Positions 16,965-25,029 of a stretch of DNA of 64,000 nt are shown piece after piece. Both the position numbers and the translations under genes were made by a program. A model generated the notes under the pieces. The model was given only the letters and a program-made list of their open reading frames with translations. It ran no database searches and was not told where the DNA came from. The stretch's first letter is position 1; each line of letters starts with the position of its first letter. The stretch is from JABAQJ01 sp046327745 (GTDB taxonomy: Bacteria > Gemmatimonadota > Gemmatimonadetes > Gemmatimonadales > Gemmatimonadaceae), in contig JAXLXV010000012.1 of the NCBI GenBank assembly GCA_046327745.1, positions 62,001-126,000 of the forward strand, given 5' to 3'.

Positions 16965-18269
16965 ATGACCACGTATCAGTCAAGATCGCCGCGACTAGTG
17001 CCGCGTCTTGCGGGCGTCATGTTGGCGACGGTTCTCGCGGCCGGCGTTTCGTCGGCTCAAACCATCGCGATCACGGGCGGCAAGGTATTTCCCGTAAGCG
17101 GCCCGGCCATCGAGCACGGAACGGTGCTTGTCCGTGACGGCAAGATTGTAGCTGTCGGTGCGGACGTCGCGATCCCAGCGGATGCGCAGCGGATCGACGC
17201 GACCGGGTCTTGGGTGACTCCCGGCATCTTCAACGCCGCCACGGTCCTGGGATTGATGGAAATTGGCGCGGTCGACGGCACGGTTGATGTCGGCGCGCAC
17301 GGCAAGGGCGACGCGGTGGTGGCATCGTTCAAGGCATGGGAAGGGTTCAATCCAGCGTCACCACTATTGCAGGTCGCTCGCAACGATGGGATCACCACGG
17401 TCGGCGTGGTACCAGGGGGCAACATGATCGCGGGTCAGGCGGCCGTGTTTGATCTGGCGATGAGCGGATCTCGCGGTGACCTGATGTTGCGGGCCCCAGT
17501 CGCGATGATGGCAGACCTCGGCAGTAAAGGACCCGATCGCGGGGCGTCACGGAGCGAGGTGCTCCAGCGCTTCCGGGACGTGCTGAGCGAAGCGCGGGAC
17601 TTTCCAAAGCGACGCGCCGACTATGAGAAGGGGCAGTCGCGCGAGTTGGCCGCTCGCAAAGCCGACCTGGAAGCGTTGCAGCCGGTGGTCCAAGGCAAGA
17701 TGCTCATGGTCATCGACGCCGATCGCGCCTCGGACATCGAGAATGCCTTGTCGTTGGCGAAGGAGTTTGGCTTGCGTATCGCGATCAGCAGCGCAACGGA
17801 AGGCTGGAAGGTCGCCGATCAGTTGGCGGCGGCCAAGGTGCCTGTCATCGTTGGTGCATTGAATAACATTCCCCGCGACTTCTCGATGCTCGGCGCGCGG
17901 CAAGACAACGCCGCCGTGCTTGCCAAGGCAGGTGTGCGCGTCATCATCAACGATGGTGCGGATGCCTTCAACGCGCGAAACGTCAAGTACTCTGCTGGCG
18001 TGGCCGTTTCGTTCGGCCTGTCGTGGGACGATGGACTACGGGCCGTGACGCAGCATCCGGCAGAGTTGTTTGGCGTGTCCGATCGCGTGGGAACCCTGCA
18101 GCCGGGCAAGGATGCCACGCTGGTGATCTGGAATGGCGACCCGTTTGAGCTGTCGACTCGTCCGCAGCATGTGATGGTGCGCGGCAAGGACGTCTTGGCG
18201 CCATCCCGACAGGACGAACTGATGCGTCGCTATCGCAAGCTGCCTCCGGACTATCGCGTCAAGCCGTAA
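16965..18269 (+). CDS. Amidohydrolase-fold protein lacking metal ligands (predicted pseudoenzyme)
   Basis: A 434-residue paralogue of the preceding amidohydrolase, exported by a signal peptide (VMLATVLAAGVSSAQ). The fold ends are well kept: GGKVFPVSGPAIEHGTVLVR at the start and GVSDRVGTLQPGKDATLVIW at the end. The HxH motif is replaced: VTPGIFNAATVLG aligns with VTPGMIDTHSHLG, turning both His into Ala92 and Val94. Later His positions become Asp (VIDADR for QWHCYT) and Ser-Ala-Thr (for FHHG). It is therefore probably not hydrolytic and may be a structural partner of its neighbour. ATG starts 1 bp after the upstream stop codon. Confidence 0.85.
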   Translation: MTTYQSRSPRLVPRLAGVMLATVLAAGVSSAQTIAITGGKVFPVSGPAIEHGTVLVRDGKIVAVGADVAIPADAQRIDATGSWVTPGIFNAATVLGLMEIGAVDGTVDVGAHGKGDAVVASFKAWEGFNPASPLLQVARNDGITTVGVVPGGNMIAGQAAVFDLAMSGSRGDLMLRAPVAMMADLGSKGPDRGASRSEVLQRFRDVLSEARDFPKRRADYEKGQSRELAARKADLEALQPVVQGKMLMVIDADRASDIENALSLAKEFGLRIAISSATEGWKVADQLAAAKVPVIVGALNNIPRDFSMLGARQDNAAVLAKAGVRVIINDGADAFNARNVKYSAGVAVSFGLSWDDGLRAVTQHPAELFGVSDRVGTLQPGKDATLVIWNGDPFELSTRPQHVMVRGKDVLAPSRQDELMRRYRKLPPDYRVKP

Positions 18270-18291
18270 GTCTTGAATCGGCAGCCGGTCC

Positions 18292-18325
18292 AACAGCCGC
18301 CCGCACTATGGTGTGGGCGGCTGTT
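18292..18325. terminator. Hairpin between convergent genes
   Basis: An 11 bp inverted repeat AACAGCCGCCC / GGGCGGCTGTT with a 12 nt loop, between the amidohydrolase pair (+) and a small minus-strand gene whose last codons lie inside it. Likely a terminator for the + transcript; no strong T run follows on either strand. Confidence 0.6.
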
Positions 18326-18614
18326 CTCCTTCCTGGGGCGGCGTGCCGCCGGCGGCTCGAATGGACTCCTCGAGACGGCGCACTTCGGCTTCGCGCTCGG
18401 CAACCGCGGCCAGTAGTCGTTCGACCGCCTCGGGAGCGGCCGTCGTTCCTTCCGTGTGTGCACGATAGACGGCATAACCGAGTGCCTGAGCGGCCTTATC
18501 CGTCAGCTGACGAGCCCGAAAGACCTCCAGCCGCACTTTGCCCTCATCGATCGCATGCGCCGCGGCCTTCCCCGCCCGATCCAGCTCTGTTTTCAGCTTG
18601 CTCCAGATCGCCAT
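18306..18614 (-). CDS. Small helical protein of unknown function
   Basis: A 102-residue soluble protein starting MAIWSKLKTELDRAG, with long charged helices (EGKVRLEVFRARQLTDKAAQ; AAVAEREAEVRRLEESIRAA) that look like coiled coil. The Pro-rich tail ends GGTPPQEGEQPPTP. No signal peptide or membrane segment. I do not recognise a named family. ATG at 18614 was chosen because the upstream extension is unlike the rest. Confidence 0.6.
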   Translation of the reverse strand: MAIWSKLKTELDRAGKAAAHAIDEGKVRLEVFRARQLTDKAAQALGYAVYRAHTEGTTAAPEAVERLLAAVAEREAEVRRLEESIRAAGGTPPQEGEQPPTP

Positions 18615-18689
18615 TGCACCCTCGTGGTATCGGACCAATAGAAAATACGACAATCCCGGACCGTAGGTTGCAGGGGCTTGAAAAGCAAA

Positions 18690-18714
18690 GGGCCCCGCAC
18701 ACCGTGCGGGGCCC
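18690..18714 (-). terminator. Intrinsic terminator after rpmA
   Basis: A perfect 11 bp GC stem (GGGCCCCGCAC and complement, 3 nt loop), followed on the minus strand by TTTGCTTTT. It ends the rplU-rpmA transcript 24 bp after rpmA. Confidence 0.85.
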
Positions 18715-18737
18715 CCATCGCGACCTCAGGCCGATCG

Positions 18738-19007
18738 TTAGGCCGCCGAGGTCTCGTTTGGATAAACGCTCACCCGATACCGGGACTTGCTCTTGTGCTC
18801 GAACTTCACCACGCCGTCGATGAGGGCGTAGATGGTGTAGTCGGTTCCAAGTCCGACATTCCGTCCGGGGTGCCACTGCGTTCCGCACTGGCGCAGGATG
18901 ATGTTGCCGGCGCGAACGATCTCACCGCCATACTTCTTGATCCCGCGATATTTCGGATTCGAGTCGCGGCCGTTCCGTGAGGAGCCGACGCCTTTCTTGT
19001 GAGCCAT
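18738..19007 (-). CDS. rpmA: 50S ribosomal protein L27
   Basis: An 89-residue L27 beginning MAHKKGVGSSRNGRDSNPKY, with the conserved GGEIVRAGNIILRQCGT and HPGRNVGLGTDYTIYAL. The N-terminus reaches the peptidyl-transferase centre of the ribosome. It has no Firmicutes-type cleavable N-terminal extension. It is 12 bp downstream of rplU and ends in a strong terminator. The stop codon lies inside a copy of the CCTAACG word (18736-18742). Confidence 0.98.
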   Translation of the reverse strand: MAHKKGVGSSRNGRDSNPKYRGIKKYGGEIVRAGNIILRQCGTQWHPGRNVGLGTDYTIYALIDGVVKFEHKSKSRYRVSVYPNETSAA

Positions 19008-19019
19008 AGGATCCTCTGA

Positions 19020-19337
19020 TCAGCCGAGCGAGATGGACTTAATTCGGACTTCCGTGAACTTCTGTCGATGTCCCTGCTTGCGCGCGTAGTTCTTTCGGCG
19101 CTTGAACTTGAACACGATGATCTTGTCGTCCTTGCCCTGCTTGACGATTTCGCCGGTGACCTTGGCACCCGCGAGAGACGGCACGCCGGTGCGGACTGAA
19201 TTTCCGTCGGATCCGAGCAGGACCTCGTTGAACTCGATGGAGGCTCCGGCGTCACCGGGAAGCGACGGAATGCGAAGCGTCGCCCCGGGCTCAACCCGGA
19301 ACTGCTTCCCGCCAGTGCGAATGATCGCGTAGGACAT
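19020..19337 (-). CDS. rplU: 50S ribosomal protein L21
   Basis: A 105-residue L21: MSYAIIRTGGKQFRVEPGA at the start and FKFKRRKNYARKQGHRQKFT near the end, the rRNA-binding signature. ATG at 19337 follows the family start; further upstream codons are not conserved. A strong promoter (19372-19400) gives a leader of about 28 nt. Paired with rpmA as in most bacteria. Confidence 0.97.
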   Translation of the reverse strand: MSYAIIRTGGKQFRVEPGATLRIPSLPGDAGASIEFNEVLLGSDGNSVRTGVPSLAGAKVTGEIVKQGKDDKIIVFKFKRRKNYARKQGHRQKFTEVRIKSISLG

Positions 19338-19371
19338 AAGTAAGCGAAGCGAAAATGTATGCGAGCCTACC

Positions 19372-19400
19372 AACATACTGTGGAGGCTAACCGCAGTCAA
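19372..19400 (-). promoter_or_regulatory. Promoter of rplU-rpmA
   Basis: Minus-strand -35 TTGACT (19395-19400), exact 17 bp spacer, -10 TATGTT (19372-19377). The best consensus match in the minus-strand half of the window, and located between RNase G and rplU, so the ribosomal genes have their own transcript. Confidence 0.75.
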
Positions 19401-19510
19401 GGCACGGACATACACCCCACGCAGTGCCAGATCGCGTGGCGCTCGCATCAGCTTGGCCGCTTAGGCGCGTAAACGCTCTCTCGCTGGCCTGGCTCCAGCC
19501 TGTAAAGAAG

Positions 19511-21076
19511 CTACGCGACCGCGTACTGCTGCGTGACATCCCTCCCGGCCGACTTCACAACAAGCTTGAACTCATCAGGCCGAAGGAGTGGATCATCACG
19601 GAGTTCCAAGGAGAACCCTACCGATTTCTCGAGCTTTCGGATGAGGTCCTGTTCGTTCTCGAGCACATACAGCGCGACCTCGGGGTGCAGTTTCACAACC
19701 AGATGGTCGCGCTTGCCCTCCACCGCCATCCGCTTCACCGAGCGTTCGACACGGCGCACGATGGTTTCAGGAGTGAAGACGCGCCCGGTCCCGTGGCAGG
19801 TGGGACAGGAGTCCGTCATGCTCTGCAGATGGCTCTGTCGGACTCGCTGCCGAGTCATCTCGATGAGCCCTAGGTCCGACACGGCGAACGCCTTTGTGCG
19901 CGCGCGGTCACGACCCAGGTTTGTCCGCAGCTCTTGAAGGACCCGGTCGCGATTGGATCGCGTCTCCATGTCGATGAAGTCGCATACGATGATGCCGCCC
20001 ACGTCACGAAGACGAAGCTGACGAGCGATCTCGCGCGCCGCCTCGAGATTCGTCTTGAGAATCGTTTTTTCGGGGTCCTTCTTTCCGGTGAATCGCCCAG
20101 AGTTCACGTCGATCGAGACCAAGGCCTCGGTGGGTTCCACGATGATGTACCCACCGCTCGGCAGGTCACACCGGCGTTTGAACAGGTCGCGAATTTCCGT
20201 CTCGATGTCCGCCTTGTCGAATAGCGGCACCGATCCTTCATAAAGGTGGATCCGCTCAACCAGGTCAGGGGCAACACCCTTCAGGTACTCGTTGATCTCG
20301 TTGAAGATCTGCTTGGAGTCGACCTGAACCTTCTCGATTTTCGTGCTAAAGACGTCGCGAATGATGCCGCGCGTCAGGGACGTCTCGCGATGCAGAAGAG
20401 CCGGCGCTCGGACAAAGTGCGTCTTTCGCTTGATCTTCTTCCACGCCCCCATGAGCGTGTTGAGCTCGCGTTCAAACGTCTCCTGTGCCGTCTCTTCGCC
20501 GACCGTACGGACAATCACGCCGCCGGACTTTTCGGGGAGAAATCCTTCCACCATCTGTCGGAGCCGCTGGCGCTCGGCGCGCTCGCCGATCTTTCTGCTG
20601 ACGCCCACGCGTGAGGCGTGAGGCATGAACACGAGGAATCGTCCCGCCAGGGAGACCTGGGCTGTGACTCGAGGACCCTTGGTGGAAATGGGTTCCTTCG
20701 AAATCTGGACGATCAGGTCCTGCCCCTTCTTCAGGACATCCTGGATGGGCGGCGCTTTGGCGCGACGGCCCCGGGCTGGTCCGTCGTCGGCCTCGTCTTC
20801 TTCGGCACCGTCGTTCTCACCGTCTTCGTCCTCGTCGTCGCCGTCCTCGTCAAAGACAAGATCCGACGCGTGAAGGAACGCCGACTTCTCAGTCCCGATG
20901 TCTACGAAGGCCGCTTGGATCCCGGGGAGTACAGCCTCAACCTTGCCAACGTAAATGTCGCCGACCATTCGGCGAGCTTCGGGCCGGTCCACGAGCAGCT
21001 CGACAAGCTGATCGTCCTCGAGGATGGCGACGCGGGTTTCCCGCGACGTCGAGTTTATCAGTATTTCTCTCTTCAT
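19511..21076 (-). CDS. rng: Ribonuclease E/G family (RNase G type)
   Basis: Endoribonuclease for rRNA 5' maturation and mRNA decay. The N-terminal S1 domain (GDIYVGKVEAVLPGIQAAFV) is interrupted near residues 75-110 by a very acidic stretch (Asp/Glu-rich, then GPARGRRAKAPP). The catalytic domain has Mg-binding Asp in SIDVNSGRFTG and in CDFIDM. The zinc link is CPTCHGTG. At 521 residues it lacks the long degradosome scaffold of RNase E. It precedes rplU-rpmA, a common gene order. Confidence 0.93.
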   Translation of the reverse strand: MKREILINSTSRETRVAILEDDQLVELLVDRPEARRMVGDIYVGKVEAVLPGIQAAFVDIGTEKSAFLHASDLVFDEDGDDEDEDGENDGAEEDEADDGPARGRRAKAPPIQDVLKKGQDLIVQISKEPISTKGPRVTAQVSLAGRFLVFMPHASRVGVSRKIGERAERQRLRQMVEGFLPEKSGGVIVRTVGEETAQETFERELNTLMGAWKKIKRKTHFVRAPALLHRETSLTRGIIRDVFSTKIEKVQVDSKQIFNEINEYLKGVAPDLVERIHLYEGSVPLFDKADIETEIRDLFKRRCDLPSGGYIIVEPTEALVSIDVNSGRFTGKKDPEKTILKTNLEAAREIARQLRLRDVGGIIVCDFIDMETRSNRDRVLQELRTNLGRDRARTKAFAVSDLGLIEMTRQRVRQSHLQSMTDSCPTCHGTGRVFTPETIVRRVERSVKRMAVEGKRDHLVVKLHPEVALYVLENEQDLIRKLEKSVGFSLELRDDPLLRPDEFKLVVKSAGRDVTQQYAVA

Positions 21077-21492
21077 GTTGCTCCGCTCTCGCCTGCGTTC
21101 GCCGCGACTCGACGCGTACAGGGAGGCAGTTCGCGAATAAGGAAGAGGCGCCGTGGCGGGTTCTACATCCCGCGCTTCGGCGCCCCATACGTGTAATTGG
21201 CGAATCGTCGCTCGTGATCGTACACGATAGCCCCGCCCGCTGACTCAATGCGCCGTCCGCCGATGCGGGTGGCTGATTGAGGTACGGTGTGAAACGGAGG
21301 ATCATGCGATCTGGACGTAGGTTCGAACGTACGATTGCCTGAGGGTACCGCGCAGACGCGACACGCGCGCCTTGCTCCCTCGTGAACTGTGCGGTCGCAC
21401 GAGAGTCGCTCGTGCGGCGCACCGGAAACCTGACTACAGAGTCAGGGGAAAGATATCGAAGGAGGGCGAGAAAGGGAGACAGGAACCGCATG
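21077..21492. other. 416 bp intergenic region upstream of RNase G
   Basis: The only stretch above 300 bp without a supported gene. Open frames here have no recognisable protein features and I reject them. It should hold the rng promoter, but I found no pair of boxes at the 17 bp spacing seen elsewhere. A short inverted repeat CGTGATCGTACACG (21213-21226) is the only local structure I noticed. Confidence 0.5.
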
Positions 21493-22044
21493 TTAGACCA
21501 CGCCGGTTGCTCGCAGGGCCAGCCAACTCACGGCCCCTAGGTAGCCCAAGAGCGCCTTCCATTCGCCGTGCTTCATGTACAGCGCAACACTAAATGGGTT
21601 GGGTTCGCTGCCGGTCGTGGGTGTCCAAGGCGACACCCTTGGTACGAACGCGGGGACGTTTGCCTCGTACTCGTCGTACGCGCCTGGAAAGCGACCCCGG
21701 ATGTTGGCCTTCTCACGCTCCATGGTCGGTCCATAGATCAGCACAAAGAACGCGATGACCAGGAGCAGCAATGACCAGTGGGCCGCGATAGCGAACCCCG
21801 CGGCCAGGAGAAAACTCCCGAAGTACAGCGGGTTGCGGGTGTGGGCATAGGGGCCCGAGGTAGCGAGCCGGTCGTTCTTCATGATGTGGCCGGAGGCCCA
21901 CGCCCGGATGACCACGCCAACAAGGGCCACGCCGGCGCCTAACACCAGCGTGACCACGCTCGGTCGCGCCAACGCGAGGTAGGCGAACGAGAGGAGGAAG
22001 CCGAGAGGGAGTCGGAGGCGCTTGGCGGTCAGTGACCAGGTCAC
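21493..22044 (-). CDS. Integral-membrane methyltransferase of the isoprenylcysteine/phospholipid methyltransferase type
   Basis: A 183-residue membrane protein with about four hydrophobic segments. It has the signature of this superfamily: RAWASGHIMKNDRLATSGPY, AHTRNPLYFGSFLLAAGF and the later EREKANIRGRFPGAYDEY. These motifs bind S-adenosylmethionine and a membrane lipid or thiol substrate. The actual substrate is unknown. GTG start overlaps the acyl-CoA dehydrogenase stop by 4 bp. Confidence 0.82.
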   Translation of the reverse strand: MTWSLTAKRLRLPLGFLLSFAYLALARPSVVTLVLGAGVALVGVVIRAWASGHIMKNDRLATSGPYAHTRNPLYFGSFLLAAGFAIAAHWSLLLLVIAFFVLIYGPTMEREKANIRGRFPGAYDEYEANVPAFVPRVSPWTPTTGSEPNPFSVALYMKHGEWKALLGYLGAVSWLALRATGVV

Positions 22045-23258
22045 GCCGCGAGGTCCTTGAGCAGTTGCCTGGCGATCACGAGCCGTTGGATTTCGCTGGT
22101 GCCTTCGCCGATCTCGCAGATCTTGGCATCCCGCATCATGCGTTCGACTGGGTAATCCTTCGTGTAGCCGTAGCCCCCATGGACTTGGATCGCCTTGATG
22201 GTCACACGCATGGCCAGTTCGGAGGCGAACAGCTTGGCCATGGCCGCGGCCTTGGTGACGTTACGGCCCTGCACAGCCATCCAAGCGGCGTGGTACACGA
22301 GATGCTTGGCTGCCTCGATTTCAGTGGCCATATCGGACAGCTGAAACTGCACGCCTTGGAAGTTCGCGATCGCCTGGCCGAACTGCTTCCTGGTGGACGC
22401 GTATTGCAGCGCCTGTTCAAAGGCGCCCTCCGCAATACCTAACGACAGTGCGCCAATGCCAATGCGGCCCGCGTCGAGCGTTCGCATGAAATTGACGAAC
22501 CCCTCCCCTTCCGCCCCGAGGCGATTCTCGACCGGGACTTGGACATCCTCAAAGATCAGTTCACGCGTGTCGGATGCCCGCCAACCGAGCTTGTCTTCCT
22601 TCCGTCCTGACGAAAATCCTGGCATCGGAGTGAGCGTGGCATCGTGCCCAATGCCGTGGGGCACGGCGCGGGCCAAGTCATCGTTCTCCTTCGTCAGGAT
22701 GAACGAGGAAATGCCGTGCGTCTTACGCGTGGGGTCCGTAACGGCTGTGACCACGAAGATCTCACCGACGCCACCGTGGGTAATGAATCGCTTGGATCCA
22801 TTCAACACATAGTGGTCGCCCTTACGCACCGCCGTGGTGCGGGTACCCCCCGCGTCACTGCCGGCGCTTTCTTCGGTCAGGCCGAATCCGCCGAGTACCT
22901 TGCCGGAGGCAAGGAGCGGCACGAAGCGACTTTTCTGCGCCTCGCTGCCGAAGTGCACGATCGGCGATGTTCCGAGCGTCGTATGGGCCGAAATGGTCAA
23001 CGCGTGAGATGCATCGACTTTGCCCAGCTCGTGGATGACCGTGATGTAGGAGAGGAGGTCGAGGCCGGCTCCGCCTAACTCTTCGGACCATGGGACGCCG
23101 AGCAGCCCAAGCTCGGACATCTTTCGAATGCTCTCCCACGGGAACTCGGCGCTCGCGTCATACTTGGCCGCAATCGGCGCCACCTCGTCACGAGCGAAGG
23201 CGCGAACCATCTCTCGAACGGCAAAGTGCTGCTCAGAAAAATACAAACTGTCGTCCAT
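22041..23258 (-). CDS. Acyl-CoA dehydrogenase
   Basis: FAD-dependent alpha,beta-dehydrogenation of acyl-CoA esters. Typical blocks are GGFGLTEESAGSDAGGTRTT (FAD region), NGSKRFITHGG, YASTRKQFGQAIANFQ, and the C-terminal QVHGGYGYTKDYPVERMMRD followed by IGEGTSEIQRLVIARQLL. The Glu of ICEIGEGTSEIQ fits the family C-terminus. Short-chain or branched-chain types share this pattern, so chain preference is open. ATG at 23258 begins MDDSLYFSEQH. The detached recQ C-terminal frame overlaps its start by about 26 bp. Confidence 0.92.
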   Translation of the reverse strand: MDDSLYFSEQHFAVREMVRAFARDEVAPIAAKYDASAEFPWESIRKMSELGLLGVPWSEELGGAGLDLLSYITVIHELGKVDASHALTISAHTTLGTSPIVHFGSEAQKSRFVPLLASGKVLGGFGLTEESAGSDAGGTRTTAVRKGDHYVLNGSKRFITHGGVGEIFVVTAVTDPTRKTHGISSFILTKENDDLARAVPHGIGHDATLTPMPGFSSGRKEDKLGWRASDTRELIFEDVQVPVENRLGAEGEGFVNFMRTLDAGRIGIGALSLGIAEGAFEQALQYASTRKQFGQAIANFQGVQFQLSDMATEIEAAKHLVYHAAWMAVQGRNVTKAAAMAKLFASELAMRVTIKAIQVHGGYGYTKDYPVERMMRDAKICEIGEGTSEIQRLVIARQLLKDLAA

Positions 23259-23500
23259 GAGATCCCGACCCCGCGCGCGTGCAGTTGTCACAGTCACCGC
23301 ACGCAACCGGCGTGTGATGCTGCCCGAAATATCGAAGGAGGAACCACCGGCGGCAACGCTGCGTCTGCACATAGGTGTGCATCGCATCAATGCGCGATCG
23401 GTCATCCGAGGCACGAGCCCGATGCGCGCGCCAGTCAATCGGTAACTCGCGATGGACCTCGAGTAACAGACGAACTTGCAGCATGGGGGGCACCAGCGGA
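23233..23500 (-). pseudogene. Detached C-terminal zinc-binding part of RecQ, out of frame
   Basis: In a different frame from the recQ helicase body lies the missing RecQ end: RIDAMHTYVQTQRCRRWFLL, RYFGQ and CGDCDNC, the four-Cys zinc subdomain. A third frame between them (LRAAIAELVRARVVRW, about 23500-23545) also looks like authentic coding. Adding one base in the run at 23542-23545 and one in the six-base run at 23485-23490 would restore one continuous protein to 23233. Either two sequencing errors in homopolymers or a recently inactivated C-terminus. Confidence 0.75.
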
Positions 23501-24961
23501 CGACGCGCGCCCGGACCAGCTCCGCGATGGCCGCGCGGAGGCCCCGCGGTCCCCGCTAACGCCAAGCGCTCGAATGGGGACGGCGACCTGAGTCGCGCCC
23601 CGGACTTGCGCCAAGCGCTCGGCGAGGACCGACGCCGAGGCGGGGAGGCCGACGAGGTCCGGAGCAAGCGTTGTGGGCGCACGCAGGAGCCGGACACGCC
23701 AGAGATCGACCGGGGCGAGTTGTGTGGTCACCACACCGTAGCGGGCGAGGGCCATCAGTGCGGGGTCGTCGGGTTCGCTCGTTAGGTCCGCCGATCCACG
23801 CCGCTGGCTCAGCGGCAGGTTGACGAGTCCGTGCGCATCTGCCAGGCGACACAACGTCGACCACCGGTCGCGAATCGCCTGCTCGGGCGGATATGTGGCT
23901 TCCAGGAATCGATCGTGGAGTCGGCGGTCGGAGTCGGCGGACAAGACCACGCATCGACCAGGGGCGCCGTCGCGAGACGCCCGTCCCGCCTCCTGGTAGT
24001 AGTCTTCGATCGAACCCGGTGGGGCGAGGTGAGCCACGAGCCTAACGTCTGGTTTGTCCACCCCCATGCCGAAGGCATTAGTGGCCACCAGGATTCGTAG
24101 GTCTCCGCGGAGGAATCGTTGTTGAACCTCACTGCGCTCACCGGCCAGACGCCCCGCGTGGTAGGAATCGACGGCAGAGGTGATGCGCCGGAGGAACTGG
24201 GTCACTGCGTCTACAGAACCGCGGGTGCCCGCATAGACGATGCAGGGGGCGGGCGCGACGTCGCGGATCAGCGCGCCGATTCGCCGCAAGCGCTCGCGCT
24301 GACTCTCGATTCGTTCCACGGCGAAGAAGAGATTGGGACGATCGAAGCCGCTCACCACCACCAGTGGTCGCTCCAGCTCGAGGACGCGAATGATGTCGGT
24401 GCGGGTGGCAGGGGTGGCGGTGGCGGTGAGCGCGACGGTGACCGATGGACGTAAGCGACGCCGCGCCTCAACCAGCCGCAGATATGAAGGTCGAAAGTCA
24501 TATCCCCACTCGCACACACAGTGCGCCTCGTCGATCGCGAGGAGCGCGACCTGCTGTTGACTCAGTCGGCTGAGGGTGCGGGCAACCAGCAAGCGTTCGG
24601 GTGACAGGTACAGGAGTTTGAGCTGACCACTGGCAATGGCCCGCCAAATTTCGGCCTCATCCTCTGCGCTCAGGCCGCTGTGCAGCGCGGCCGCGGCGAT
24701 GCCCCGACGTCGCAACGCCTGCACCTGATCGTCCATGAGGGCGATGAGCGGCGACACGACGACCGTGAGCCCGGGCAGAACGAGCGCTGGCAGCTGGTAG
24801 CACAGGGACTTTCCCCCGCCCGTAGGTAGAACCACCAAGGTGTCCCTGCGCTCAAGGATGCCGGCGACGACGCGCTTTTGGCCGTCGCGCATGTCGCTGA
24901 AACCGAAGTGGCGTTTGAGGACGTCACGTGCGTCCTCGAGGGAAGGCATGGGATGGGACAT
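23435..24961 (-). CDS. recQ: RecQ-type ATP-dependent DNA helicase, frame-disrupted near its C-terminus
   Basis: Superfamily 2 helicase unwinding DNA 3' to 5' in repair. Motif I is VLPTGGGKSLCYQ, motif II DEAHCVCEWGYDFRP, motif III TATATP, and motif VI EDYYQEAGRASRDGAPG. The open frame then runs into arginine/serine-rich sequence unlike RecQ and stops at 23435 before the zinc-binding subdomain, which continues in other frames to 23233. The first ~430 residues are normal, so helicase motor function may persist if the frame is truly broken. ATG at 24961. Confidence 0.88.
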   Translation of the reverse strand: MSHPMPSLEDARDVLKRHFGFSDMRDGQKRVVAGILERRDTLVVLPTGGGKSLCYQLPALVLPGLTVVVSPLIALMDDQVQALRRRGIAAAALHSGLSAEDEAEIWRAIASGQLKLLYLSPERLLVARTLSRLSQQQVALLAIDEAHCVCEWGYDFRPSYLRLVEARRRLRPSVTVALTATATPATRTDIIRVLELERPLVVVSGFDRPNLFFAVERIESQRERLRRIGALIRDVAPAPCIVYAGTRGSVDAVTQFLRRITSAVDSYHAGRLAGERSEVQQRFLRGDLRILVATNAFGMGVDKPDVRLVAHLAPPGSIEDYYQEAGRASRDGAPGRCVVLSADSDRRLHDRFLEATYPPEQAIRDRWSTLCRLADAHGLVNLPLSQRRGSADLTSEPDDPALMALARYGVVTTQLAPVDLWRVRLLRAPTTLAPDLVGLPASASVLAERLAQVRGATQVAVPIRALGVSGDRGASARPSRSWSGRASSAGAPHAASSSVTRGPSRVTD

Positions 24962-25029
24962 GACACACGATGGTCGTGGTCATGTGCGACGCCCGCACCA
25001 TCGGAACGCGAGGCGGACCGATCGAACGC

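Noticed and set aside
20937..21491. 185-residue minus-strand open frame upstream of rng
   Set aside because: It overlaps the rng start in another frame, shows no hydrophobic or domain pattern and has no ribosome-binding site.
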